Assembly (NCBI RefSeq): GCF_002117005.1
Contig: NZ_CP021023.1
Coordinates: forward strand, 1,674,001-1,738,000
Direction: 5' to 3'
Length of the DNA: 64,000 nucleotides
DNA from: Sedimentisphaera salicampi
GTDB taxonomy: Bacteria; Planctomycetota; Phycisphaerae; Sedimentisphaerales; Sedimentisphaeraceae
Shown here: positions 7,624-16,060 of the stretch, piece by piece
Layout of the letters: each line of letters begins with the position of its first letter
Numbering within the stretch: the first letter of the stretch is position 1
The notes under the pieces: generated by a model
The model's input: only the letters and a program-made list of their open reading frames with translations
Told to the model about the DNA's origin: nothing
The model's database searches: none
Position numbers and translations under genes: made by a program

Positions 7624-10524
7624 ATGCTAAATAGAGAAAAGATTGAGTTAGCCTATAAAATATTAAAACATGAAGTATATTATGACAAAAACGATTTAAT
7701 GCTTAGATGTAAGCTTGCAGAGTTCGAAAACCAAAAAGACTTCCCCAATTTTTGGGAAAATATAATAAATATCTTTAAAAAATTCCAGTACTCCAATGAA
7801 AACACCACAATTACCAAATATTTAGAGAGTATTGATTTTGTAATTATCCCTAAATCCTTTGACGGTTCTAAAAACAATTCTGAGCATGATAAGCCAAACT
7901 ATTTAACCAACATTAGCACCAAAGAAAAATATATAATAGACAAAGTTAATTATCATATTAAAGCTCCAGTTGAGCTGCATATTATTTCAACTTTATGGTG
8001 TATGTATGCAGGTGTATTACTTGATAAAGAGTTTTCTGATAAGTGCTATGGCTACAGAATCAATCCTAATTTATATTGCGACAATAATGAAACAGGTAAT
8101 CTATTTAAATTTTACCCTGAACAATACAGTGGTTGGAGAGATAACGGCTTAAAAAAAGCAAAAAAACTTTTAAACTCAAAAGAAGATGTAGCCATCTTAG
8201 CACTAGATATTGAACAATTTTATTATTCTATTGAATTCAATTTTGACAAATTAAAGAATTGTCTGAATGACAAACGTAACGATAAGGATTCTAAAGATGA
8301 AGATATTAGTATTGCAATTAAATTAACGGAAATTATTGAAGTTATATGCAAAAGATACAATTCCAAAATAAAGCATCTAAAAGAACTCACTCACCCTTGT
8401 ACTTCGAATAACACTCTTCCTCTTGGAATGAACTTTTCACCTATTCTCGCAAATTGGTTTATTAGTGATTTTGACAAAGCAATTGAGAAAAAAATTAATC
8501 CTGAATATTACGGCCGCTATGTTGATGATATGTTAATAGTGCTGGCTAATCCAACTATCAATGAAAAAGATTCTTTCAAAAGCTTCGTCCATGATTATTT
8601 TATTAAAACGGATATATTAGCTGAAAAGGACTCTAAATACGTCTTTAAGGATAATCACAACCTTCGAATTAATGATAAGAAAGTTCTTTTGCAACACTTT
8701 AGTAAGGATCATTCCCAAGCAAGCCTTGAAAAATTTGTAAATAAAATAAAACAAAACAGCAGTGAATTCAGATATCTCCCTGAGGATGACATTGACGAAA
8801 AATTTGATGAGGTGGCGTATGATTTACTTTATAAGGGCTCACCTAATAAATTATCAAATGTTATTGGTATTACCGAAAACAAATATGAAATGGCGAAATT
8901 CCTGGGATGTAAAATTTCACTACTTATCCACTCTCACCATAAGCCCGATTTTCAAAGCAATTCTGAATTGTTGTTTTTTTTCTCAGGAAAAACAGGATTG
9001 GAATATTTTTCTTTATGGGAAAGATGCTTAACGTATTTGATTGTAAGCAAATCATATAAAAACGCTGAAACCCTCATCAATAATTTAATTAAAAGTGTCG
9101 AAAAAGTAACTTATATAAATGACAGTCTTGAAAATGCGAGAATCTCAGAACAACTAAAAACCTTTTTCAATAATCATATAGTTTATTCTATAGTAATACC
9201 TTTGGCATTAAAGAATTATATCCCTGAGTATGTGCAGAAAACCCTTTACAAAATATTTGATGAGCAGCGTATTTTAAGAAATGTCAAAGATATTCGAAAA
9301 GCTAATCTTATTCGCCATAATTACATTTCATTGCCTTTGACCAACTATACTGACTATAAAAATGACTATACCGAATTTAACATTCTTAATGTTTCAAAGT
9401 GTAAATTTAAAGACAAAAAAATAGCTTTATCCCCTCGTTTTATACACATGGATGAATTTTTAATTTATAGTTATTATACAAACCCTACCGAAGTAGAACC
9501 AGACAAATTACTTGAGAAATATAATAAAATAGTAGGCCAATTTCTTCAGCCAACTAATTATGGCGATTTATCTTGCAAGATAGAGAACCGTTATTGTGGT
9601 AAAAATGATAAAGAGAAATGTCCGAAAGATGGCTCATTTTGGGATATAAAAGTTAACAAGGAAAAGCAAAAATTTAAGGAAAAAATTAAAGTTGGGATTG
9701 TTAACCTTAAAGTAAAAGATTCTGACATTGAGGCATCTTATAAAAACAAACCAGCAATTTCTATAGCAAGACATCAAGAATTGAATGCGACTCTTAACCT
9801 TGCAACTAGGGAGAATTGCGATTTACTGATAATGCCTGAATTATCGGTCCCATTTCGTTGGTTTCAAGACTTAATTTACTATTCCAAAAAAAGGCAAATT
9901 GGTCTTATATTAGGTTTAGAATATTTTGTAGATAAAGGATATGCCTATAATTATTTAGCAACAATATTGCCATATATTGACTCCAAAAAAAGAAAATATT
10001 GCTATCCAAACTTGAGACTCAAAAAACATTATGCTTACAAAGAAACTGAATTATTAAAAGGGAATCGTTTAAATATTCCACCGGTGGAAAATGAAAGCTA
10101 TTCAAAGTTTGAATGGCAAGGTCTTCATTTTTGTTCATATAACTGTTTTGAATTAGCAGATATTCATCACCGCTCAATGTTTAAATCAATGGTTGATTTA
10201 GTAGTGGCCTGTGAATATAACAAAGATGTTTCGTATTTCTCGAATATTGCAGAATCAGTTTCAAGAGACCTGCATTGCTATTATATTCAAGTCAATAGTT
10301 CAAATTACGGAGACTCAAGAATAGTAAGCCCTTCTAAAAAAGACTTTATGGATGTTGTAAAGGTTAAAGGTGGAGAAAACACTACTATATTGACGGCTAC
10401 TCTGGATATTAAAGCGCTAAGAGAACACCAACATAAAACATATTCATTACAAAAAAATTCTGAGTTTGGGTTTAAACCAACTCCACCAAATTATGATGTT
10501 GATATTCTTGAAAAAAGGAGGTAA
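7624..10524 (+). CDS. Reverse transcriptase-nitrilase fusion (DRT type 1 / UG-family defence RT)
   Basis: The 966-residue protein joins two enzymes. The N-terminal reverse transcriptase (about residues 100-370) shows motif A LDIEQFYYSI with D195, a motif B of LPLGMNFSPILAN in which the usual PQG is PLG, and motif C YVDD (299-302). A helical middle of about 320 residues is unassigned. The C-terminal nitrilase-fold domain (about 690-950) has the expected Glu-Lys-Cys triad: E739 in MPEL, K801 (or K800) in RLKKHY, and C841 in NCFEL. RT-nitrilase fusions are known from the Unknown Group RTs (UG1, UG5) that act as antiphage DRT systems; role here is by analogy. GAAGGTGG lies upstream of ATG 7624. 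The gene is far richer in A/T than its neighbours, a sign of transfer, and stands beside hsdM and transposase remnants. No maturase domain or intron structure is seen, so it is not a group II intron RT. Confidence 0.9.
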   Translation: MLNREKIELAYKILKHEVYYDKNDLMLRCKLAEFENQKDFPNFWENIINIFKKFQYSNENTTITKYLESIDFVIIPKSFDGSKNNSEHDKPNYLTNISTKEKYIIDKVNYHIKAPVELHIISTLWCMYAGVLLDKEFSDKCYGYRINPNLYCDNNETGNLFKFYPEQYSGWRDNGLKKAKKLLNSKEDVAILALDIEQFYYSIEFNFDKLKNCLNDKRNDKDSKDEDISIAIKLTEIIEVICKRYNSKIKHLKELTHPCTSNNTLPLGMNFSPILANWFISDFDKAIEKKINPEYYGRYVDDMLIVLANPTINEKDSFKSFVHDYFIKTDILAEKDSKYVFKDNHNLRINDKKVLLQHFSKDHSQASLEKFVNKIKQNSSEFRYLPEDDIDEKFDEVAYDLLYKGSPNKLSNVIGITENKYEMAKFLGCKISLLIHSHHKPDFQSNSELLFFFSGKTGLEYFSLWERCLTYLIVSKSYKNAETLINNLIKSVEKVTYINDSLENARISEQLKTFFNNHIVYSIVIPLALKNYIPEYVQKTLYKIFDEQRILRNVKDIRKANLIRHNYISLPLTNYTDYKNDYTEFNILNVSKCKFKDKKIALSPRFIHMDEFLIYSYYTNPTEVEPDKLLEKYNKIVGQFLQPTNYGDLSCKIENRYCGKNDKEKCPKDGSFWDIKVNKEKQKFKEKIKVGIVNLKVKDSDIEASYKNKPAISIARHQELNATLNLATRENCDLLIMPELSVPFRWFQDLIYYSKKRQIGLILGLEYFVDKGYAYNYLATILPYIDSKKRKYCYPNLRLKKHYAYKETELLKGNRLNIPPVENESYSKFEWQGLHFCSYNCFELADIHHRSMFKSMVDLVVACEYNKDVSYFSNIAESVSRDLHCYYIQVNSSNYGDSRIVSPSKKDFMDVVKVKGGENTTILTATLDIKALREHQHKTYSLQKNSEFGFKPTPPNYDVDILEKRR

Positions 10525-10648
10525 AAAAGTTTACTGCCTAATTGCAAAAATACTACTATTAAAAATGTCCATATCTCTTCCGGAAGAAGCGGCAGTTACA
10601 AGCTAAAAAGGCAAAGTTAACAAGATAACTAAATAAACTTAATCACCA

Positions 10649-10674
10649 AGAGAAGCCCCGATTGAGGCTTCTCT
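10649..10674. terminator. Perfect hairpin between convergent genes
   Basis: AGAGAAGCC (10649-10657) pairs with GGCTTCTCT (10666-10674) around an eight-base loop. It lies between the converging RT-nitrilase and protease genes. T-runs are weak on both sides, so termination is plausible but not certain. Confidence 0.5.
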
Positions 10675-10694
10675 CAGCGGTTTTAGATTCGTTT

Positions 10695-12092
10695 TCAGAT
10701 AGCCAGTTTTTCGGATACGCCGGCGGATGGGTCTGCCTTCACCTCGGCGATATACTGCCGTGAGATCTGGCGATTCCCGAACAGGGCGATTCTGAGGATG
10801 TGCATTTCCACGGTCTGGCCGGAGCTGATCTCTTCCATTGCGAGCGAGAATTCCTTCATATTGGTAACCGGCGTACCATCTATCTGCAGCACAATATCAC
10901 CTTTTTTGAGCCCGGCCTTTGCGGCGTTTCCCTCGGGGCTTAGATCTTCGATAATCATAACGGGGTATTCGCTCTGGAAGCCGAAATTTTGTGCAATTTT
11001 GCTGTCCAGCTCTGAGATTTCCATCTGGAAAAACCGCTCAGCGAGCTTTCCGCCGTCTGGGATTGGCCTTGGCTGGAGGCTCAGCTCCACTGCATACTGA
11101 GCAGCGGTGTCTCTGCGGACGCAGGTAAGCCGGATTTTCTCGCCGATATCCTTATTCATCATCTTCACATAGAAATCGATAAATCCGCTCACCTTCTTAT
11201 CGTCTATTTCGGTGATAATATCGCCCTGCTGAACGCCCTTCTTCGAAGCGGGGCTGTCTTCAAACACCTTATCCACCTTCAGGCCGCTTTTATCCTTGAG
11301 GCAGCCCATTCTCCCAATCACGAGCCCCATCTTCACGCGTCTCATATTCTCCGGCAGGAGCATATCGGCCAGCCCGCCGGCCACAGTGTCCACTGGAATC
11401 GCAAATCCGATATTCTGAGCCTCGGCCCTGATTGCGGTAGTAACGCCGATGAGCTCTCCGTTTATGTTCAGTACAGGCCCGCCGGAATTGCCCGGGTTAA
11501 TGGCGGCGGATGTCTGGATAAGGCCGCGCAGCCAAAAGCCCTCTCGAACCTTGATGTTCCTGCCCTTAGCGCTGACAATCCCCTCAGTAACCGAGCTTGA
11601 GAACCCGAACGGATTGCCAACTGCTATCACAGTTTCGCCTATCATTAAATCGCAGCTCTCGCCCATCTTTATGGCCTTGAACGTCTCTTCCTCGGATTGT
11701 ATCTTCAGAAAGGCGATGTCTTTCTTTTCGTCGGCGCTGATGATCTCTGCCTCGTATTCCTTGCCGTCGGCGAATGTGAGCATCACCTTTTCCTGCCCCT
11801 TCACCACGTGGGCATTTGTAACAACGTATCCATCCTGATGCACCACAAATCCGCTGCCGAGGTCGTGCTTTTTCTCTTCGTATTCCCGCGGGGCAAACCT
11901 CGGGCCGAAGAAATCGAAAATATCGCCCGAGCCCCTGCGCGGCCTGGCAACGGTATGAAAGCCTGAGATATTGACAATCGAATCCTTAGCGGATTTATAC
12001 GCCTCAACCACCGGCGTTACGCGGTCGTAGTTTTCTGCCGTGCAAACTGCTGCCAGCATAACTGCGCAGAGCGTTATTACCTTAATCTTCAT
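10695..12092 (-). CDS. HtrA/Deg-type periplasmic serine protease with two PDZ domains
   Basis: Deg proteases degrade or refold damaged envelope proteins. From ATG 12092 the protein has 465 residues with a signal peptide (1-19), a trypsin-like domain with H95 (TNAHVV), D125 (KKDIAFLK) and S203 (GNSGGP), and two PDZ domains (about 265-350 and 375-450). The start at 12092 is preferred over an upstream frame start because GGAG lies at good distance and a signal peptide follows at once. The Q-linker present in DegP between signal and protease is replaced by a short RRGSGD segment. It is a single gene, convergent with the RT-nitrilase gene and divergent from gph. Confidence 0.92.
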   Translation of the reverse strand: MKIKVITLCAVMLAAVCTAENYDRVTPVVEAYKSAKDSIVNISGFHTVARPRRGSGDIFDFFGPRFAPREYEEKKHDLGSGFVVHQDGYVVTNAHVVKGQEKVMLTFADGKEYEAEIISADEKKDIAFLKIQSEEETFKAIKMGESCDLMIGETVIAVGNPFGFSSSVTEGIVSAKGRNIKVREGFWLRGLIQTSAAINPGNSGGPVLNINGELIGVTTAIRAEAQNIGFAIPVDTVAGGLADMLLPENMRRVKMGLVIGRMGCLKDKSGLKVDKVFEDSPASKKGVQQGDIITEIDDKKVSGFIDFYVKMMNKDIGEKIRLTCVRRDTAAQYAVELSLQPRPIPDGGKLAERFFQMEISELDSKIAQNFGFQSEYPVMIIEDLSPEGNAAKAGLKKGDIVLQIDGTPVTNMKEFSLAMEEISSGQTVEMHILRIALFGNRQISRQYIAEVKADPSAGVSEKLAI

Positions 12093-12247
12093 TGCTTTGC
12101 TCCTTTGTTTTTTAATCAACAGCTTTCTTGACTTTACTTCTCTCAGCGATACTTTATTGCAGTACTTTTTTCCGGCCTGATTTGTTCCCGCCGGCAAGGC
12201 AGCGGCTGAGCTGCACTGATTATAACATTTTGCTAAAGAGAATAAAT

Positions 12248-12913
12248 ATGCAATACGATACAGTACTCTTCGACCTCGACGGAACGCTTATTGACACCGT
12301 AGAAGACCTCGGAGACACGATGAACAAAGCTTTGGAGCAATTCGGCTTTGCCCAGATCACTTATGAGCAGTGCCGTGTTATGCTCGGGATTGGGCTGAGG
12401 CATTTCTGCGAATCCGCCCTGCCTGAGGGCAAAAAGGGTATGGTGGATGAGGTGATGGAGGTTTTCCGCAAGATCTACAACGATAATTTCTGTGAGAAAA
12501 CAAAGCCGTATGATGGGATCCCGGAGCTGCTGAGCTGGCTCAAAGAGCGGGGATTCAAACTGGCAGTTATCACGAATAAGAATGAAGATATATCGTCTGT
12601 GATAGTGGAGAAGATATTCGGAAACAATGTTTTCGGCGCTGTGCGAGGGGCAAAAGACGGGATAGGCTGCAAGCCCCAGCCCGGGCCAGCGCTGGGAGTG
12701 TTGGAGAGGCTGGGCTCAGAGCCAGCGAAAACGCTCTTCGTTGGCGACGGCGAGACGGATGTGGAAACTGCGAAAAACTGCGGCTGCCGGGGGGTTTGGG
12801 TGAAGTGGGGATTCAGAGAGCTTGAAGAGCTCGGAGAACACAAGCCAGACGATATTATCTCCCGCCCCGAGGAGCTGAAAGAGATAATCGAGCGGAACAA
12901 GCGGATAGATTAA
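12248..12913 (+). CDS. gph: HAD-family phosphatase, phosphoglycolate phosphatase type
   Basis: This enzyme probably hydrolyses 2-phosphoglycolate formed in DNA repair, or a similar small phosphoester. The 221 residues carry HAD motif I DLDGT (nucleophile D9), the helical cap, motif II at VITNK, the lysine in GCKPQPGP, and motif IV VGDGETDVETAKNCG. The length matches Gph/PGP. ATG 12248 is chosen because the motif-I strand starts immediately after it, as in the family. HAD substrate specificity cannot be read with confidence from sequence. The last 17 bases before the stop recur almost exactly at 13041-13057. Confidence 0.8.
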   Translation: MQYDTVLFDLDGTLIDTVEDLGDTMNKALEQFGFAQITYEQCRVMLGIGLRHFCESALPEGKKGMVDEVMEVFRKIYNDNFCEKTKPYDGIPELLSWLKERGFKLAVITNKNEDISSVIVEKIFGNNVFGAVRGAKDGIGCKPQPGPALGVLERLGSEPAKTLFVGDGETDVETAKNCGCRGVWVKWGFRELEELGEHKPDDIISRPEELKEIIERNKRID

Positions 12914-12929
12914 CTCGCCCGATTCAAGC

Positions 12930-13040
12930 AGCCCGCCGAAGGCGGATTCATGCGTAGCTCGGTTTAAAGATTAGTTTCGTGAAACCGCTGAGTAATACTA
13001 ACGACAATCAGAGCCGCACGTGGAGTCCGCCGCAGGCGGA
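12930..13040 (+). repeat. Dispersed repeat, copy 1
   Basis: The segment from 12949 (CATGCGTAGCTCGGTTTAAA) to about 13023 matches the reverse complement of 50541-50611 at roughly 85% by eye, including AGTAATACTAA-like and GACAATCAGAGCC cores. It is flanked by GC-rich palindromes at 12932-12946 and TCCGCCGCAGGCGGA at 13026-13040. The second palindrome is exactly the reverse complement of 50275-50289. No coding capacity is seen. Confidence 0.75.
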
Positions 13041-13077
13041 GAACAAGCGGACAGATTCGGCATTAAAAAGCTTTGCC
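13041..13077 (+). repeat. Short dispersed repeats after copy 1
   Basis: GAACAAGCGGACAGATT at 13041-13057 repeats the end of gph (12895-12911) with one mismatch of 17. AGATTCGGCATTAAAAAGC and the following bases to 13077 match the reverse complement of 35541-35566 with few differences. Confidence 0.65.
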
Positions 13078-13123
13078 TAAAAATATTGTCGCGCACTACA
13101 AACTTGTATCGTAATCATTTCGC

Positions 13124-13151
13124 TTGAGCGGAGAAATGTTTATAATATAAT
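13124..13151 (+). promoter_or_regulatory. Putative promoter of ychF-rsmG-xerD
   Basis: TTGAGC (13124-13129) and TATAAT (13146-13151) are 16 bases apart and lie 56 bases before the ychF start codon. Confidence 0.5.
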
Positions 13152-13206
13152 GCCTGCTTCACACGAAAATGTTATCGAATTGTACAGAATTTAACAGAGA
13201 AAGTTT

Positions 13207-14307
13207 ATGTCCTTAAGCATAGGTATTGTAGGTCTGCCGAACGTAGGCAAGAGCACATTATTCAACGCCCTGACAAAGGCGCAGAACGCAGAATCACAGA
13301 ACTATCCGTTCTGCACGATCGAGCCGAACAAGGCGATTGTGCCGGTGCCGGATAAACGCCTCTACAAGCTGGCAGAGCTTGTGAGCCCCAAGAAGGTTAC
13401 GCCTGCAACGATAGAGTTTGTCGATATTGCCGGCCTTGTGGAAGGGGCGAGCAAGGGCGAGGGACTTGGGAACAAGTTTCTCGGGAACATCCGCCAGACC
13501 TCCGCTATTGTGCATGTTGTGCGGTGCTTCAAGGATGAGAATGTTGTGCACGTTTCCGCTGAGCCGAACCCGAAGCGGGACGTTGAAACGATAGAAACAG
13601 AGCTTGCGCTAGCGGATTTGGAGCAGCTTGAAAGAAAGATCGAAAGGCTTGAAAAACAGGTTAAGGCGGATAAAAAACTCGCTTCCACTCTCACTCTTGC
13701 CGGCAGGCTCAAAGAGCATCTTGAAGAGGGCAGGCCCGTAAATTCATTCGAGCAGGCCGATTCTGAGGCGTTTGAGAACTTCGTTCAGGAGATGGGCTTT
13801 ATAACTGCCAAAACGGTTATTTTTGCTGCGAATGTGGATGAGCAGGGTCTCACAGAAGACAACGAATACGCTAAGGCTCTCGGCGAGATCGCTGAAAACC
13901 GCGGCGCAGAGCTAGTGAAGATATGCGCAAAGCTTGAGGAGGATATGGTGGATATGACAGACGAGGAGAGGGGCGAATTTCTCGAGTCTGCGGGAGTGGA
14001 AGAAAGCGGGCTTGAAAAGGTAATCCACCACGGTTTTGATGCGCTAGGCCTTATGAGCTACTTCACAGCAGGCCCGAAAGAGGTTCGGGCATGGACCATC
14101 AAAAAGGGCTGGACAGCCCCTCAGGCAGCGGGCGTGATTCATACCGATTTCGAGAGAGGCTTTATCAGGGCGGAGGTTATCCCGTACGAGGATTATATTC
14201 ACTTCGGCAGCGAAAATGCGGCTAAGGAGGCTGGGAAAATGGCCGCAAAAGGCAAAGCCTACGTGGTAAACGACGGGGATGTTGTGAACTTCCTCTTCAA
14301 CGTATAA
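13207..14307 (+). CDS. ychF: Ribosome-binding ATPase YchF
   Basis: YchF/EngD is a conserved Obg-like P-loop ATPase linked to ribosomes and redox stress. The 366 residues begin with the P-loop GLPNVGKST (9-17), followed by the DIAGLVEGASKGEGLGN switch region near residue 75. A coiled-coil insertion (about 130-180) and the C-terminal TGS-like domain (FTAGPKEVRAWT onward) complete the fold. Guanine specificity NKxD is replaced by the NVDE sequence, consistent with ATP preference in this family. It is the first gene of an apparent operon with rsmG and xerD. Confidence 0.95.
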   Translation: MSLSIGIVGLPNVGKSTLFNALTKAQNAESQNYPFCTIEPNKAIVPVPDKRLYKLAELVSPKKVTPATIEFVDIAGLVEGASKGEGLGNKFLGNIRQTSAIVHVVRCFKDENVVHVSAEPNPKRDVETIETELALADLEQLERKIERLEKQVKADKKLASTLTLAGRLKEHLEEGRPVNSFEQADSEAFENFVQEMGFITAKTVIFAANVDEQGLTEDNEYAKALGEIAENRGAELVKICAKLEEDMVDMTDEERGEFLESAGVEESGLEKVIHHGFDALGLMSYFTAGPKEVRAWTIKKGWTAPQAAGVIHTDFERGFIRAEVIPYEDYIHFGSENAAKEAGKMAAKGKAYVVNDGDVVNFLFNV

Positions 14308-14327
14308 CTTTTTTGGGAAATCAGGAA

Positions 14328-15041
14328 ATGGGACAAACCCGGCTCGAATCTCTCAGCGATGAGCAGCGAGAAAAGCTTGATCTATTTGCAAGGCTTTTGA
14401 TTGAGCATAATGAAAGACTCAATCTTACCAGAATCATAGAGCCTGAAGAGATCAAAACGAAACATTTTGAGGATTCTCTCGCCCCGCTGGAGATGTTCAT
14501 AGACTACCAAAACAATACCGACAGGCTCCCCTCGCTTGCCGATATCGGCTCGGGCGGAGGCTTCCCCGGGCTCGTTCTCGCGGCAGTTTTGCCGGAATGG
14601 CATATTGTGAGCATTGAGGCTACGGGCAAAAAGGCCGATTTCCAGCAGCTCGTGGTGGAAGAATTGCAGCTTATGAATGCCGAGGTGATAAACGACCGAG
14701 CAGAAACGCTCTCCCAAGAGCCGGAATACAGAGAAACATTCGACTTCGCCCTGAACAGGGCTGTGGGAACTGTTTCGCTTGTTGCCGAGATCACAGGGGG
14801 GCTTGTGCGAAGGGGAGGCTATTTTCTCTCTTACAAGGGGCCGAAAGTGGATGATGAGCTCAAAACAGGCGCCGAAGCGCTGAAGCTTATGGGATTCGCC
14901 AGGCCCGAGCAGATCCCGTATAAGACCTCCGGAGAGGAGGCGGCAGACCTGAGGATCTTGCGGGCGAAAAAGATAAAATCCACCCCGAGGAAGTATCCGA
15001 GGGAGTTTAAGTATATAAAGAAAAGGCATCTGGGGATGTAG
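14328..15041 (+). CDS. rsmG: 16S rRNA (guanine-527-N7)-methyltransferase RsmG
   Basis: RsmG (GidB) methylates G527 of 16S rRNA using S-adenosylmethionine. The 237-residue protein shows LIEHNERLNLTRI near the N-terminus, the SAM-binding motif LADIGSGGGFPGLVLA, and the family's FDFALNRAVG segment. ATG 14328 is preceded by GGGAAATCAGG; an upstream TTG in the same frame at 14313 lacks such a signal. The stop codon directly abuts the ATG of xerD, so translation is likely coupled. Confidence 0.92.
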   Translation: MGQTRLESLSDEQREKLDLFARLLIEHNERLNLTRIIEPEEIKTKHFEDSLAPLEMFIDYQNNTDRLPSLADIGSGGGFPGLVLAAVLPEWHIVSIEATGKKADFQQLVVEELQLMNAEVINDRAETLSQEPEYRETFDFALNRAVGTVSLVAEITGGLVRRGGYFLSYKGPKVDDELKTGAEALKLMGFARPEQIPYKTSGEEAADLRILRAKKIKSTPRKYPREFKYIKKRHLGM

Positions 15042-15980
15042 ATGAAGGATGTGCAGCTTAGCAATACCCTCAAGAAGATAAGCTCTCTTGCAATGGGCAG
15101 CGAGGCATACGAGTTTTTGAATATGCTGATTGTGGAAGCGGGGCTTTCGAAGGAAACCGTCAAATCATATGGCAAAGACCTCAGAGGCTTCCTCGAATAT
15201 TGCGGCGATAAGCGAATAACAAGCCCTGCAGACCTCAGCATTGAAACTGTTTCAGGATACCTCCGGATGCAGATTGAATCCGGCCTCAGCCCCGCCACAG
15301 CAGCACGCTCAGCAGCAGCGATACGCACATTCATAAAATACCTCATCAGCAGTCGCTTGCTCGATAACGATTTCACAATCCTCATCGAAACCCCGCAGAG
15401 ACCAGAGAATCTGCCCGAGGTTTACAGCATTGAACAGATCATCAAACTGCTGAATTCGCCGGATATCGAAAGGGATAAATTCTTCTACCGCGACAAGGCA
15501 ATCCTCGAGATCCTCTACGCCTCCGGAATGAGGGCAAGCGAGCTTTCAGGGCTCAAAACAAAGGATATAAACTTCCGCCTGGGTTATCTCAGATGCATTG
15601 GCAAGGGCAGTAAAGAGCGGCTTGTACCCTTGGCAAACTCCTCAATTTCCCATATCAGAAACTACCTTGAACGGGAAAGGCCTGTAATGGAAAAGCCCGA
15701 AGGCGGTGCGAATCTCTTTCTCTCCCGCCTTGGAAATCCGCTGGACAGGACAAATATATGGAGAATCGTTAAAGGATATGCAGCGAGGGCAGGAATCCCA
15801 AACTTCACTACCCACAGCTTCCGTCATTCCTTCGCTACCCACCTGCTCGGAGGCGGGGCAGACCTCAGAAGCGTGCAGGAGATGCTGGGACACTCCAGCG
15901 TTACTACAACCCAGATCTATACACACCTGCAGGAAAACCAGCTTCTCGAAACGCATAAAAAACACCACCCAAGAGGGTAG
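15042..15980 (+). CDS. xerD: Tyrosine recombinase XerD/XerC
   Basis: Xer recombinases resolve chromosome dimers at dif sites. The 312-residue protein has an N-terminal SAM-like core-binding domain (about 20-110) and a C-terminal catalytic domain with R164 (GMRASELSGL), H258 and R261 (HSFRH), H284 (LGHSS) and the nucleophile Y293 (TQIYTH). The start directly follows the rsmG stop. The housekeeping neighbours and the intact catalytic set favour the chromosomal XerD over a phage integrase, although XerC and XerD cannot be separated with certainty here. Confidence 0.9.
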   Translation: MKDVQLSNTLKKISSLAMGSEAYEFLNMLIVEAGLSKETVKSYGKDLRGFLEYCGDKRITSPADLSIETVSGYLRMQIESGLSPATAARSAAAIRTFIKYLISSRLLDNDFTILIETPQRPENLPEVYSIEQIIKLLNSPDIERDKFFYRDKAILEILYASGMRASELSGLKTKDINFRLGYLRCIGKGSKERLVPLANSSISHIRNYLERERPVMEKPEGGANLFLSRLGNPLDRTNIWRIVKGYAARAGIPNFTTHSFRHSFATHLLGGGADLRSVQEMLGHSSVTTTQIYTHLQENQLLETHKKHHPRG

Positions 15981-16060
15981 AGTAAAATTTTTTTTGGGGA
16001 ATTGCGGTTAGTATAGTATAATTTTACTGAGTTTAATACTAAAATCAGTGAGTGAAAAAA

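Noticed and set aside
15042-15980. Tyrosine recombinase as integrase of a mobile element
   Set aside because: It is coupled to rsmG in a housekeeping operon, has the XerC/D length and no attachment-site or phage neighbours.
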